A DNA stretch of 64,000 nucleotides, taken from positions 1,302,001-1,366,000 of the forward strand of contig NZ_PDIZ01000001.1 of assembly GCF_002563635.1 (NCBI RefSeq), given 5' to 3'. The DNA is from Bacillus sp. es.036. Lineage in GTDB: Bacteria > Bacillota > Bacilli > Bacillales > Guptibacillaceae. Within the stretch, counting starts at the first letter, position 1, and each line of letters begins with the position of its first letter. The notes under the pieces were generated by a model. That model was not told where the DNA came from and made no database searches. It worked only from the letters and a program-made list of their open reading frames with translations. Made by a program: the position numbers and the translations under genes. Shown here piece by piece: positions 24,724 through 33,167 of this stretch.

Positions 24724-24978
24724 ATGAAAATATCCGCCTGGATTTTATTAGTATTACATACAGTTATCCTATTTCTTTGGGTAATGAACTCTGTATATTT
24801 ATTCTCATTTTTTGGTGTTGTGTTTTGGGCTATTTTAGTTGCCATAGGTTTTATTGTACAAAAACAGTTAAATGGGCAGTTGTTAATAAAAGTATCATTG
24901 TTGGCTTCAAGTTACCTTCTGATAGTACTGATTGGAGTTACAGTTGGGATCTACTTTGTTACAAGTTCGATGCCTTGA
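24724..24978 (+). CDS. Small hydrophobic membrane protein
   Basis: An 84-residue protein with three hydrophobic stretches (about 4-22, 25-45 and 55-80), starting at ATG 24724 with TGAGGAG upstream. It is not recognisably related in sequence to the 91-residue protein before it but has the same size and topology. No family known to me fits. Downstream is an unrelated VOC gene with its own ribosome site. Confidence 0.62.
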   Translation: MKISAWILLVLHTVILFLWVMNSVYLFSFFGVVFWAILVAIGFIVQKQLNGQLLIKVSLLASSYLLIVLIGVTVGIYFVTSSMP

Positions 24979-25049
24979 TTTTTTTATAATTAAAGGGATT
25001 CTCTCTAGAATATGGAAGATTTAATAAACATCATTTAGGAGGTAGTGAA

Positions 25050-25439
25050 ATGGTTTTTGAAATGACTACTCAAGTTTGTGTTTCCAACATGGCAGAGGGG
25101 CGTAAGTGGTATGAGACTTTTTTAAATAAGAAACCCGATTTTATTCCTCATGAGGGATTTGCGGAATGGGAACTCATTCCCGGATGCTGGCTACAAGTAG
25201 CAGAGGGGGAAGTAACAGAAGGAAATGGTTCTCTGCGGTTAGGGATTACTAATATTTCAGCTGAAAGAGATCGATTAATGAAACACTTAAAAATAGATAA
25301 GTTTGAAATACATTCGAGGGCTGAAGTTCCGGTTAAATGGGGTACGTTCACAGATCCCTGGGGAAACCGTCTGGGTTTTTTTGAATACCTGGATAAGAAT
25401 GAAGAAGAAAAACAAAGGAAATCGATTACAGGTCTATAA
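25050..25439 (+). CDS. VOC (glyoxalase/bleomycin resistance) family protein
   Basis: A 129-residue single-copy VOC fold: TTQVCVSNMAEGRKWYETFL for the first beta-alpha-beta unit, FAEWELIPGCWLQVAEG for the middle and WGTFTDPWGNRLGFFEYLD for the last strand pair with the conserved D-P-x-G-N-R turn. Metal-ligand positions are only partly conserved, so an enzymatic or binding role cannot be chosen. TAGGAGG precedes the ATG at 25050. It stands before a decayed second VOC gene. Confidence 0.8.
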   Translation: MVFEMTTQVCVSNMAEGRKWYETFLNKKPDFIPHEGFAEWELIPGCWLQVAEGEVTEGNGSLRLGITNISAERDRLMKHLKIDKFEIHSRAEVPVKWGTFTDPWGNRLGFFEYLDKNEEEKQRKSITGL

Positions 25440-25508
25440 GAAAGATGATTTTCAAATCTAGATGACGCTTATATAAAAACAAATTGAATTCGTGTAGGAG
25501 GTCAGTTG

Positions 25509-25669
25509 ATGATTGAGAGAATTGATACTTTGTGCATGAAAGTAAAAAACGTTGAGAAATCAAGTGATTGGTACGAAGAATTATTAGGTTTCTCAGTAGT
25601 TTTTAAGGATATAGGCTATCGTTTGATCTGGATGATAATAAACTTCAAGTTTGTCATTTTAAAGAGTAA
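25509..25669 (+). pseudogene. VOC-family gene remnant with internal deletion and frameshift
   Basis: The gene begins well (AGGAGGTCAG before the start; IDTLCMKVKNVEKSSDWYEE is a typical VOC N-terminus). After about 37 residues the frame becomes unlike any VOC protein. In the +1-shifted frame the typical C-terminal end is found, SFDLDDNKLQVCHFKE and a stop at 25667-25669. The middle of the domain, roughly 65-70 residues, is missing. It is therefore a relic in which an out-of-frame deletion joined both ends. Confidence 0.75.
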
Positions 25670-25732
25670 GAACAAGAGACAGAATAGCCTGGTATGACAA
25701 TAAAGAGTAGAAGAGAAAAATGGAGGCCTCGA

Positions 25733-26383
25733 ATGGGGAAGTTGTTTTTATATAGTGATCAAATTAGTGAATCTCCTGAAAATCAACGATTAGACTCGTT
25801 ACTTTTTAATGGAATGGAAACGGAAAAAATTAAGGTTGGTTATATTCCATCAACGCAAGATAAAGATAAAAAGTATTTTCGTACAAAAGTGGATTACTAC
25901 CAGAATTACGGTATTTCGGATATCGTGTTTTTTGATTTATACGCTGAATTTACTTCAAATAACATTAACAAGCTCATGGAATGTGACATTATCCATCTTT
26001 CTGCAGGAAACCCGATTGAGTTTAGAAAAGCGATTAAACATCGCAAAATGGAACAGGTTTTATGGAATTATTATCATAGCGGAGGAATCATTGTTGGCGT
26101 AAGTGGCGGTGCCGTTCAACTTGGTCAGTCTACGGCATTATTTCATCTTTTTAAGGGTTCAGACTGTGTGGAGTCTTCTGATGCACTAAAGATGGTGAAT
26201 TTTGAATTTCTCCCCCATTACAATCGTTGGAATAATGACTTTAAACAAGAGGTTCTAGCATACTCAAAAAGAACGGGAACAAGAATTTTATGCGTGAATG
26301 ACGGAGATGGGGTTATAGTCGATGGGAAGAACATCCAAATGATCGGTGATATTAAAGTAATTGGCGGAAAAGTGAAAAGCTGA
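25733..26383 (+). CDS. Peptidase S51 (dipeptidase E-like) family protein
   Basis: A 216-residue protein of the class-I glutamine-amidotransferase-like fold used by S51 peptidases (PepE, cyanophycinase). It shows IHLSAGNPIEF, the nucleophile elbow GVSGGAVQLG with Ser124, and a downstream His in FLPHYNRW; GDGVIVDG closes the fold. E. coli PepE cleaves Asp-X dipeptides; this shorter relative may do similarly, but that is inference. ATG 25733 has TGGAGG 6-8 bases upstream; the longer frame to 25694 lacks one. Followed by a strong bidirectional terminator. Confidence 0.82.
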   Translation: MGKLFLYSDQISESPENQRLDSLLFNGMETEKIKVGYIPSTQDKDKKYFRTKVDYYQNYGISDIVFFDLYAEFTSNNINKLMECDIIHLSAGNPIEFRKAIKHRKMEQVLWNYYHSGGIIVGVSGGAVQLGQSTALFHLFKGSDCVESSDALKMVNFEFLPHYNRWNNDFKQEVLAYSKRTGTRILCVNDGDGVIVDGKNIQMIGDIKVIGGKVKS

Positions 26384-26407
26384 ATGAATGTTAGGGTAAA
26401 ACGGTCT

Positions 26408-26452
26408 AAAACGAAGGGAAGCCCATAAACGGCTTTCCCTTCGTTTTTTTAT
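26408..26452. terminator. Bidirectional terminator between S51 gene and carotenoid locus II
   Basis: AAACGAAGGGAAGCC and GGCTTTCCCTTCGTTT pair around a short loop, with T tracts on both strands. It serves both convergent units. Confidence 0.93.
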
Positions 26453-26457
26453 CTTTA

Positions 26458-27930
26458 TTAAACCGTAGAACGATCTTCTTGTATAATCTTTTCAGCGACA
26501 TTTTTCCCACTAGTTACGACCATCGGTGATCCGCCTCCTGGATGCGTACTCCCTCCTGCAAAGTAGAGATTCGGTATGTCCTTTGATTGATTCGAAGGAC
26601 GTAGGAAGCTGTTTTTTAAGGAGTTAGAGGAAATGCCGTACAAGGCTCCTCGGAAAGCGTGAAACCTCTCCTGAATCTCTTCAGGACCGACCAATTTCTC
26701 AACGACAAGATGTTTTCGAATCGACAGTCCGTGTTTTTCCAATTTATCGTACACCTTTTCTTTATAGTCTTCTAAAGAAATACGATTTTCGTCTGTTAAA
26801 GGCGGTGCGTTAACTAAAATAAAAAGGTTATCGCCGTCTGGAGAGACGGAAGGATCCGTGACAGAAGAATTTGAGATGTAAATTGTCGGATCGTCTGGCC
26901 ACTGCCCGTTAAATAGCGTTTCAAACTCTTGAGCGTAATTTTTTGAAAAGTAAACTTGATGGTGCTCGAGGTTCTTTAACTTTGTTGATAGCCCGGCCAT
27001 AATCACAAAAGCTGAAATCGATGGAGAAGACCGCTCAATTTTCTTGTTAGGCATTGATGGTCGATTTTTCTCATCTACTAAGTTCGGATAGGCGTGAAGC
27101 AAGTCTCCATTAATAATGACATGATCGATTTGAAGCGAGGCGGTCGCTGTATCAATTCGGCGCGCTTTTTTGTTCTCAATGTGTATGTTCGTTACCTGTG
27201 AATTAAGGTAAAAAGTAACGCCTAGATCCTTCGCTGCCATTTCAAGACTTTTTGCAAGCTTAGTGTTTCCGCCCTTTACATAATAGACTCCTTGTACCAT
27301 TTCAAGATAGCCAATCATCGCAAATGTTGCAGGTGCTTGATAGGGGGATGAACCTATATACGTCGAATAACGATTAAAGGCTTTTAATAAGAGCGGGTGC
27401 TTAAAATAGCGTTCGTGAAAATGGTTCATTTTTTCTAGTGGCCGCACCTGCACCACAGCGTTAAAGAGACCGGGAGACAAGTAATCCTGCCATTTCGTAA
27501 ACATTCTCGGAAAGAACGAGTTCTTAGATAAATAATAGAGTCGCTCGATTTCCTTTAAATAGGCGTGATAGTTCTCAGCAGCAAACGGATCAATCTTATG
27601 TAGTTGGGTTTTCATATATGTATCATCGGTACTCATCATAAAAGATTGTCCATCATGATCCACGTTTTTTGTATGATGATCGAGTTTTATCCAGCTGTAA
27701 TAATTTCTAGGGTTAAGGTCTGCTTCTTCAAAAATAGAATCAAACACTTCAGGCATCGTCATCGTGTTTGGACCAAAATCAAAATGATGTGTTCCTATTT
27801 TAACGGGCATCATTTTTCCACCTGTATAAGTATTTTTTTCAAAAACATGTACATCGTATCCTTTGCTTGCTAGTTTAATCGAGGCAGACAGTCCACCGAG
27901 TCCAGCCCCGATAATCGCGATTGTTTTCAT
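26458..27930 (-). CDS. CrtI-family carotenoid desaturase/oxidase (locus II, last gene)
   Basis: A 490-residue FAD enzyme with IAIIGAGLGGLSASIKL, VFEKNTYTGGKM and C-terminal GGSTHPGGGSP. GSSPYQAPATFAM, HHQVYFSKNYAQEFE and DDPTIYISNSSVTDPS place it nearer to CrtP (diaponeurosporene oxidase) than to CrtN. It follows a glycosyltransferase and a CruF-type gene, so a 3,4-desaturase (CrtD-like) acting on a 1-hydroxy carotenoid is a good alternative to an oxidase. The ATG at 27930 overlaps the preceding stop (ATGA) and has AAAGGAAG upstream, so the longer frame to 27951 is rejected. Confidence 0.85.
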   Translation of the reverse strand: MKTIAIIGAGLGGLSASIKLASKGYDVHVFEKNTYTGGKMMPVKIGTHHFDFGPNTMTMPEVFDSIFEEADLNPRNYYSWIKLDHHTKNVDHDGQSFMMSTDDTYMKTQLHKIDPFAAENYHAYLKEIERLYYLSKNSFFPRMFTKWQDYLSPGLFNAVVQVRPLEKMNHFHERYFKHPLLLKAFNRYSTYIGSSPYQAPATFAMIGYLEMVQGVYYVKGGNTKLAKSLEMAAKDLGVTFYLNSQVTNIHIENKKARRIDTATASLQIDHVIINGDLLHAYPNLVDEKNRPSMPNKKIERSSPSISAFVIMAGLSTKLKNLEHHQVYFSKNYAQEFETLFNGQWPDDPTIYISNSSVTDPSVSPDGDNLFILVNAPPLTDENRISLEDYKEKVYDKLEKHGLSIRKHLVVEKLVGPEEIQERFHAFRGALYGISSNSLKNSFLRPSNQSKDIPNLYFAGGSTHPGGGSPMVVTSGKNVAEKIIQEDRSTV

Positions 27931-29039
27931 GAGTAAGTTCTTCCTTTCCAAACATACCCCTTCTGTTTTAAGCCTGTTCGCATTGAATGGATCAGAAGCG
28001 TCATAAATGCAATAGCGCTAAGTGGCATGAGAAATGCTAGCGTCATTTTCTGATTCGTTCTCCTATCAATCCATAGTTTTTGTAAAACGATAAGCAGGTA
28101 GGGGATAAATAAAGTGAGTTGAAGTGAGTCTGTCATAAAGGTATAAAGTCCAATCGGTAGTAGAACAAGCGGGCCGACATAAAAGAGACCGTAAAAAATA
28201 AATAGCATTATTATTAGAAACCTAGAGCGTCCAAGACCTGGGAATAAATTTTTCGTGAAACCTTCCCATACTTCTCGATTTGTTTGATACATGTAGCACG
28301 TGACCATGTTCGTAATATTCGCAAGGAGCACCTTACGTCCTTTTTTCTTAAATGCTTTTGCTAAATCAATGTCATCAAGTAGCGTTTCTTGAATGCTCGC
28401 ATGACCACCAACCTGCTTGTATGCTTCCTGATGCACCATAATAAATGCCCCATGAGCTGCGGTGAAGGAGGGGAGCATTGTTCCGTTTGCTGGAGCTATT
28501 GGAAGATGGAAATGAACAACAAAATGTTGAAGTGGTACAAGTAGCTTTTCGAGAAAAAGGCTGACTGGAAATGCAGGGAAACCTGTTAACATAGAAGCCC
28601 TACGCTTTATCATAAGAGAGAGTGCTGCTTGAATGGCATTAGGCGACAAACGTAAGTCAGCATCATGAAAAAGCAAATAGTCTCCTTTCGCACGTTCACT
28701 AAGCTGATGACAAGCGTATACTTTACCAGTCCATCCTTCAGGAAGATCTTTCCCTTGTATAATGGTAAAGCGCTGATCGTTTTTTGTATATTTAAAAAGT
28801 AAATCCAGCGTTTGATCCGTAGAGTGATCATCCAGAAGGAGAACTTCAATGTTTTGATACGTCAGCTTTTTTAAACTTTGGACAAGCTCACTTACGTTAC
28901 GTTCCTCATCACGAAGGGGGACAAGAATGGATACTAGCCCATTCTCGTCCCCCGTCCCTTGAAGGCGTGGCATGAATAGCGAATTAATGATCGTCCAAAG
29001 AAGAAATACACCAAGAATACAAGTATAAATAAGTATCAT
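27927..29039 (-). CDS. crtQ: Carotenoid glycosyltransferase, GT2 family (CrtQ/CruG-like)
   Basis: A 370-residue membrane-bound family-2 glycosyltransferase. An N-terminal helix (1-20) precedes the GT-A domain with SILVPLRDEERNV, LLLDDHSTDQTL and the DxD-type LLFHDADLRL; ETLLDDIDLAKAF is the acceptor-side acidic motif. Three to four hydrophobic helices end the protein. This matches the CrtQ layout of staphyloxanthin synthesis, which adds glucose to a C30 carotenoid acid; with CruF next to it, the acceptor may instead be a tertiary hydroxyl. The start overlaps the cruF stop (TAATG). Confidence 0.87.
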   Translation of the reverse strand: MILIYTCILGVFLLWTIINSLFMPRLQGTGDENGLVSILVPLRDEERNVSELVQSLKKLTYQNIEVLLLDDHSTDQTLDLLFKYTKNDQRFTIIQGKDLPEGWTGKVYACHQLSERAKGDYLLFHDADLRLSPNAIQAALSLMIKRRASMLTGFPAFPVSLFLEKLLVPLQHFVVHFHLPIAPANGTMLPSFTAAHGAFIMVHQEAYKQVGGHASIQETLLDDIDLAKAFKKKGRKVLLANITNMVTCYMYQTNREVWEGFTKNLFPGLGRSRFLIIMLFIFYGLFYVGPLVLLPIGLYTFMTDSLQLTLFIPYLLIVLQKLWIDRRTNQKMTLAFLMPLSAIAFMTLLIHSMRTGLKQKGYVWKGRTYS

Positions 29040-29845
29040 TAGACAGTCACCTCTTCGACTGTAGCATTTTGCTGATTTATTTTCTTCTTATAGGTTAGTA
29101 AAAGAAACAGTGTCGGAATAGATGTTAGTAAACAAGCAAGCCAGAGTCCGTCAAGCAATGCTAAGAAAATAAACATCCCCATTACCAATCCAAACAACAT
29201 TGCCATTCGGTGTTTCCATACGTGGAAAGAAGCTTGATCAGGCACTTTATTCCGCACATAAAGAGGGTAGAGTAAAAGATGGAAAAAGAGAGACACCCAA
29301 AACCATCCAGTGAAATTTTGGAAAGGAACGTTATAATAAACGCCATTTCCCTCCCAACCCCAGTAGCCTTTTACTAAATAAGCGACGGGATCAATGATTA
29401 AATCAATTAAAACCGCAATGAGCGCGCCTGTTAGAGCATAAACGATCCATTTTATATAGCTTTCTTTCATTTTTTCGATGATTTGCATAGCTAAAACATG
29501 CGTGACGGCGATCACCATAATCCATGCAAAGCCAATGCCGATTGGAACCTCAGCAATTTTAAAACCAAAATCACCTGAATAAACATATTGGCCGAAGATA
29601 AGTCCGTAATGTACGCCAAGACCTTCTGCCAACATACTAATCACAAAGATAAAGGAGGCAAAAGATAGCCCCCATAAAGATCCGAAAGTACGTATAAAAT
29701 AGATGCTGCCTAGTATTCCACAAAGTATGAGGAAAAAGGCATTTGCCCAATTAAGAAATGGGGGAAGCAGGTCGAATCCTACTAGGATCAACCCGCAGCA
29801 GTACCAAAAAATAAAAAGTCGAAAAATAATATTATCCCAATTCAT
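29039..29845 (-). CDS. cruF: CruF-type carotenoid biosynthesis membrane protein (DUF422)
   Basis: A 268-residue protein with seven to eight membrane helices. Diagnostic blocks of the CruF/DUF422 family are AEGLGVHYGLIFGQYVYSG, DLIIDPVAYLVKGYWGWEG, and GVYYNVPFQNFTGW with many conserved acidic and aromatic residues. CruF enzymes in cyanobacteria and Deinococcus are 1',2'-hydratases that add water to the psi end of carotenoids; related archaeal proteins act likewise. Its place between crtP and the glycosyltransferase suggests a hydroxyl for sugar attachment. Start ATG 29845; no other family fits as well. Confidence 0.83.
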   Translation of the reverse strand: MNWDNIIFRLFIFWYCCGLILVGFDLLPPFLNWANAFFLILCGILGSIYFIRTFGSLWGLSFASFIFVISMLAEGLGVHYGLIFGQYVYSGDFGFKIAEVPIGIGFAWIMVIAVTHVLAMQIIEKMKESYIKWIVYALTGALIAVLIDLIIDPVAYLVKGYWGWEGNGVYYNVPFQNFTGWFWVSLFFHLLLYPLYVRNKVPDQASFHVWKHRMAMLFGLVMGMFIFLALLDGLWLACLLTSIPTLFLLLTYKKKINQQNATVEEVTV

Positions 29846-29862
29846 GCTGCGAAGGTCCTTTC

Positions 29863-31368
29863 TTAGCCAGTTTGCTCATCTTTCAATTTCTGATCCTCCG
29901 CAATTAAGTCTGCAGTTAACTGTCCTGAGAGTGTGACCATCGGTACCCCACCGCCTGGATGTGTCGAACCACCTACAAAGTAGAGGTTATCAATCAACGT
30001 ACTTCTAGATGGGATTTTAAATCCTCCGTTCACTTTACGATCGGTAGCAACTCCGTAAATCGATCCTCCATTAGATCCATATAAATTTTTAATATCATCC
30101 GGTATAAACTGATATTCGAATTCGATCGATTCACGAAGACCTGTCATGCCCATTCTTTCTAACTTATCAAGCACAATTTCGCGGTATCTACCGCGATGTT
30201 TTTCAAAGCTCTCGCCAGGCTGAAGTGGAGGGACATGCGTTAACACAAATAAATTTTCTTTTCCAGAAGGTGCTTGTGTCGGATCTGATTTTGAAGAGAC
30301 GCCAATGTAAACAGTTGGATCGTCAGCAGGAACACCTTCATCAAAGATTTGTTTGAATTCAAGCTCTGGATCTTTCGAGAAAAAGAAATTGTGATGTTGC
30401 AGCTGATCGAATGTTTTATTAACTCCAAGTAACAGAACAAGACCTGATACAGTCGGTGTATATTTTTGGAGATCTTTTTTCACTTTTTCTGCTCCAGGTT
30501 CGCCTTTTAAAAGCGTCTCATGTGCAGGAATTCCTTCAAGGTTGCTGACAATTAAATCAGCTTCCATCGTTGTTCCATTTGCAAGCTTTACGCCAGCGGC
30601 TTTTTTGTTTACAGTAAGAATCTCAGCTACCTCTGTATTCACTTGAACGTCGACACCTAGTTCATCGAGAAGCTTTAGCATTCCTTCTGCTATGTTGTAC
30701 ATCCCGCCTTCAACATAATAGATTCCTAGACCAAGTTGGACGTACACAAGCTGTGATAGGATAGCAGGAGAATGATAAGGCGAAGAACCTATATACATAA
30801 TGAAGAAGTTGAAAAGCTGTTGAAGATGCTTATCATCAAGATACTTTTCTGTAGCCTGATTCATTGATTTCATCGGATCCATTGTGAGAAGATCTTTAAA
30901 TGAGTGAAGCTTTTGCAAATCTTGAATGCCTGATAAACTTTTCTTGTAAAAACTTTTAAGACTCAGGTCAAACATAGTTTTGCAATAATCTAAGTAGGAT
31001 AGGAAGTTGGAATAATCTTTCTCTGAGCGTTTATGTACCTCAGATAACATGACCGCGATGTCACTCGTAACATCAATTTGTGCACCGTCTTCAAAAAAAG
31101 TTCTCCACTGAGGTTCAATTCGCTTAATCGTCATATAATCGTTTACATTTCGCTTCGCACTTTTGAACAGTTTCTCGAGCACCCAGGGCATTGTGAGGAT
31201 GGAAGGTCCTGTATCAAACTTAAATCCTTGACCGGAACGTTTGTTTAACTTACCACCAGCTCGTTCGTTTTTTTCAAGTACAGTTACTTTGTGTCCATCT
31301 GCAGCGAGGCGAATAGCGGCTGAAAGTCCACCAAGGCCAGCCCCAATTACGATTGTTTTTTTGCTCAT
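29863..31368 (-). CDS. crtP: 4,4'-diaponeurosporene/diapolycopene oxidase (CrtP/CrtNb)
   Basis: A 501-residue CrtI-family flavoprotein with VIGAGLGGLSAAIRL, the FAD-binding GGKLNKRSGQGFKFDTGPS region and C-terminal GGSTHPGGGVPMVTLSGQ. FDTGPSILTMPWVLEKLF, YMTIKRIEPQWRTFFEDG and LQHHNFFFSKDPELEF are clearly the CrtP signature of S. aureus, whose enzyme oxidises a terminal methyl to an aldehyde. First gene of the minus-strand unit, with its own promoter in the divergent gap. AAGGAGGAG precedes the ATG at 31368. The best assigned of the four CrtI paralogues. Confidence 0.92.
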   Translation of the reverse strand: MSKKTIVIGAGLGGLSAAIRLAADGHKVTVLEKNERAGGKLNKRSGQGFKFDTGPSILTMPWVLEKLFKSAKRNVNDYMTIKRIEPQWRTFFEDGAQIDVTSDIAVMLSEVHKRSEKDYSNFLSYLDYCKTMFDLSLKSFYKKSLSGIQDLQKLHSFKDLLTMDPMKSMNQATEKYLDDKHLQQLFNFFIMYIGSSPYHSPAILSQLVYVQLGLGIYYVEGGMYNIAEGMLKLLDELGVDVQVNTEVAEILTVNKKAAGVKLANGTTMEADLIVSNLEGIPAHETLLKGEPGAEKVKKDLQKYTPTVSGLVLLLGVNKTFDQLQHHNFFFSKDPELEFKQIFDEGVPADDPTVYIGVSSKSDPTQAPSGKENLFVLTHVPPLQPGESFEKHRGRYREIVLDKLERMGMTGLRESIEFEYQFIPDDIKNLYGSNGGSIYGVATDRKVNGGFKIPSRSTLIDNLYFVGGSTHPGGGVPMVTLSGQLTADLIAEDQKLKDEQTG

Positions 31369-31421
31369 TCCTTCTCCTCCTTCATCAAATTAGCGTCATG
31401 AATCGACTTTTGTACACTGTC

Positions 31422-31451
31422 ATTGTATAGTTTAGGTATAACCTTTGTAAA
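31422..31451 (-). promoter_or_regulatory. Minus-strand promoter of crtP unit with operator candidate
   Basis: Read on the minus strand, TTTACA (31446-31451) and TATACA (31424-31429) are 16 bp apart; TACAAT (31422-31427) is 18 bp from the same -35. On the plus strand the region contains GTATAGTTTAGGTATAAC (31425-31442), 14 of 18 identical to the motif at the promoter of carotenoid operon I. Confidence 0.6.
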
Positions 31452-31542
31452 GGAATCATAACGCTGTTAAAGTGTTTAGTATGCTTTCTTGTTAATTACC
31501 TAAAAATGGATAGGTTAAACAATGTTGAAGTGAGGTATGCAT

Positions 31543-32061
31543 ATGCACGTTATCCACTTAACCGTCCTAGAATTAATCTTAGTGAATATTTTTGCATGGC
31601 TGATTATTCATGTATCTATCTCTTATATTTGCCTTCGTTTGCCAGATTCCTTTTACGAATCAAAAAAAACTGGGTTAGAGAGCAACAAAAAGGAACTAAA
31701 TTTCTATGAAGGCTTACGAATACGTAAATGGAAAACCATACTTCCTGATGGGGGAGACGTGTTTAAAGGTGGCTTTCGAAAGAAAGAGTTAAAGACACTT
31801 AGCTCATCCTATCTTACGAAATTTATTGTTGAGACAAGACGTGCAGAAGTGACCCACTGGCTCCTAATCCCGCCTTCCATTTTGTTTTTTTTATGGAATC
31901 CAATGAATATTGGGTTCGCTATGGTTGGGTACGCACTAATTGTTAATCTTCCATTTATCCTGATTCAACGGTACAATCGACTCAGGTTAAAACCATTACT
32001 AAGTAAACAGTTGAAAAAAGAGCAGCGCAGGGGGAATTCCATTGGAACATTTGGGGTTTGA
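31543..32061 (+). CDS. crtO: Glycosyl-4,4'-diaponeurosporenoate acyltransferase (CrtO-type)
   Basis: A 172-residue membrane protein with two N-terminal and two C-terminal hydrophobic regions. The CrtO pattern of staphyloxanthin synthesis is visible: LRLPDSFYESKK, IRKWKTILPDGGDVF, FIVETRRAEVTHW and IQRYNRLRL. CrtO esterifies a fatty acid to the sugar of the carotenoid glycoside, giving a membrane-anchored pigment. Start ATG 31543, with AAGTGAGG 7 bases upstream; the ATG at 31537 is too near that site. It overlaps fni by 20 bp. Confidence 0.87.
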   Translation: MHVIHLTVLELILVNIFAWLIIHVSISYICLRLPDSFYESKKTGLESNKKELNFYEGLRIRKWKTILPDGGDVFKGGFRKKELKTLSSSYLTKFIVETRRAEVTHWLLIPPSILFFLWNPMNIGFAMVGYALIVNLPFILIQRYNRLRLKPLLSKQLKKEQRRGNSIGTFGV

Positions 32062-33085
32062 GCAAACCGAAAAACGAAAAAACGAGCATATCGACATCTG
32101 TCTTACAGAAGAAGTTGAAGGGGCAGGATTAACGACAGGACTAGAACGCTATCGTTTTAAACACAATCCATTACCTGAGATTGCTTATGATGAAGTGGAT
32201 ATCTCTACTTCTTTTCTAAATAAAAAATTAAACACGCCATTTCTTATAAGCTCAATGACCGGCGGCACTGAACGAGCATGGGAAATAAATAAGCGTCTTG
32301 CCAAAGCTGCTGAAGCACATGGGTGGGCACTTGGAGTAGGATCGATGCGTGCAGCGATTCAAGAATCCAAATCCGTATACTCCTTTGATGTGAGAAAATA
32401 CGCACCAACCATCCCGGTCCTAGCTAATATTGGGGCTGTACAACTTAATTACGGTTTTACCATTGAAGAATGTAAGCGAGCCATTGATTTAATTCAAGCT
32501 GATGCGCTGTTGCTTCATTTAAATCCACTACAGGAAGTGTTTCAACCAGAAGGCGACACAGATTTCCAGGATTTAATTGTTAAAATTCGTGAAGTAGCAA
32601 AGGCGATTCCCGTTCCGCTTGGGATTAAAGAAGTTGGTATGGGGATTGATGCGAAGACAGCTCAGCGCCTGATTAGTGCGGGGGCCAGCTTTATCGATGT
32701 CGCAGGGGCGGGCGGAACGTCCTGGATTCAAGTTGAAAGCTATCGTTCTCATCAAACGATGCGCAGGCAAGCTGCGAAGGCTTTTGAGGATTGGGGGAAC
32801 CCAACCGCAGATTGCATCATTGATGTGCGAAAGCAGCACCCTGATGTACCAATGATTGCAAGTGGAGGGCTAAAAAACGGTGTGGACGCAGCGAAAGCGA
32901 TCGCCCTCGGTGCAGATGTTTCTGGATTTGGAAGGGCATTACTTGAAAATGCCGTAAATGAAACTGAAGAAGCGCTCTCAGAACAATTGAAACGAATTGA
33001 ATTTGAATTACGAACTGCTATGTTTGGGATTGGTGCTTCGTCTATTAACAGGTTAAAATACAATAGCGCATTACGTAAGAAATAG
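32042..33085 (+). CDS. fni: Isopentenyl-diphosphate delta-isomerase, type 2 (FMN)
   Basis: A 347-residue FMN/NADPH-dependent isomerase converting IPP and DMAPP. Family blocks: KRKNEHIDICL, FLISSMTGGTERAWEINKRLA, LGVGSMRAAI, LLLHLNPLQEVFQPEGD, VDVAGAGGTSW (read VDVAGAGGTS region) and SGGLKNGVDAAKAIALGADVSG for phosphate binding. Located in the carotenoid locus it supplies the precursor pool for farnesyl diphosphate. TTG 32042 follows GCAGGGGGA inside the end of crtO, so both are coupled. A hairpin terminator follows. Confidence 0.95.
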   Translation: MEHLGFEQTEKRKNEHIDICLTEEVEGAGLTTGLERYRFKHNPLPEIAYDEVDISTSFLNKKLNTPFLISSMTGGTERAWEINKRLAKAAEAHGWALGVGSMRAAIQESKSVYSFDVRKYAPTIPVLANIGAVQLNYGFTIEECKRAIDLIQADALLLHLNPLQEVFQPEGDTDFQDLIVKIREVAKAIPVPLGIKEVGMGIDAKTAQRLISAGASFIDVAGAGGTSWIQVESYRSHQTMRRQAAKAFEDWGNPTADCIIDVRKQHPDVPMIASGGLKNGVDAAKAIALGADVSGFGRALLENAVNETEEALSEQLKRIEFELRTAMFGIGASSINRLKYNSALRKK

Positions 33086-33116
33086 TCAGGGCCCAGGCTC
33101 TGGCTTTTTTGTTTTT
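33086..33116 (+). terminator. Terminator after fni
   Basis: GTCAGGGCC and GGCTCTGGC form a GC-rich stem with G-U pairs immediately before a run of six T residues. Confidence 0.7.
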
Positions 33117-33167
33117 GTATAGGTCGTCTTCTAGCGTGCAAACTAGAGCAGAAGGAGGGCGAACTTA

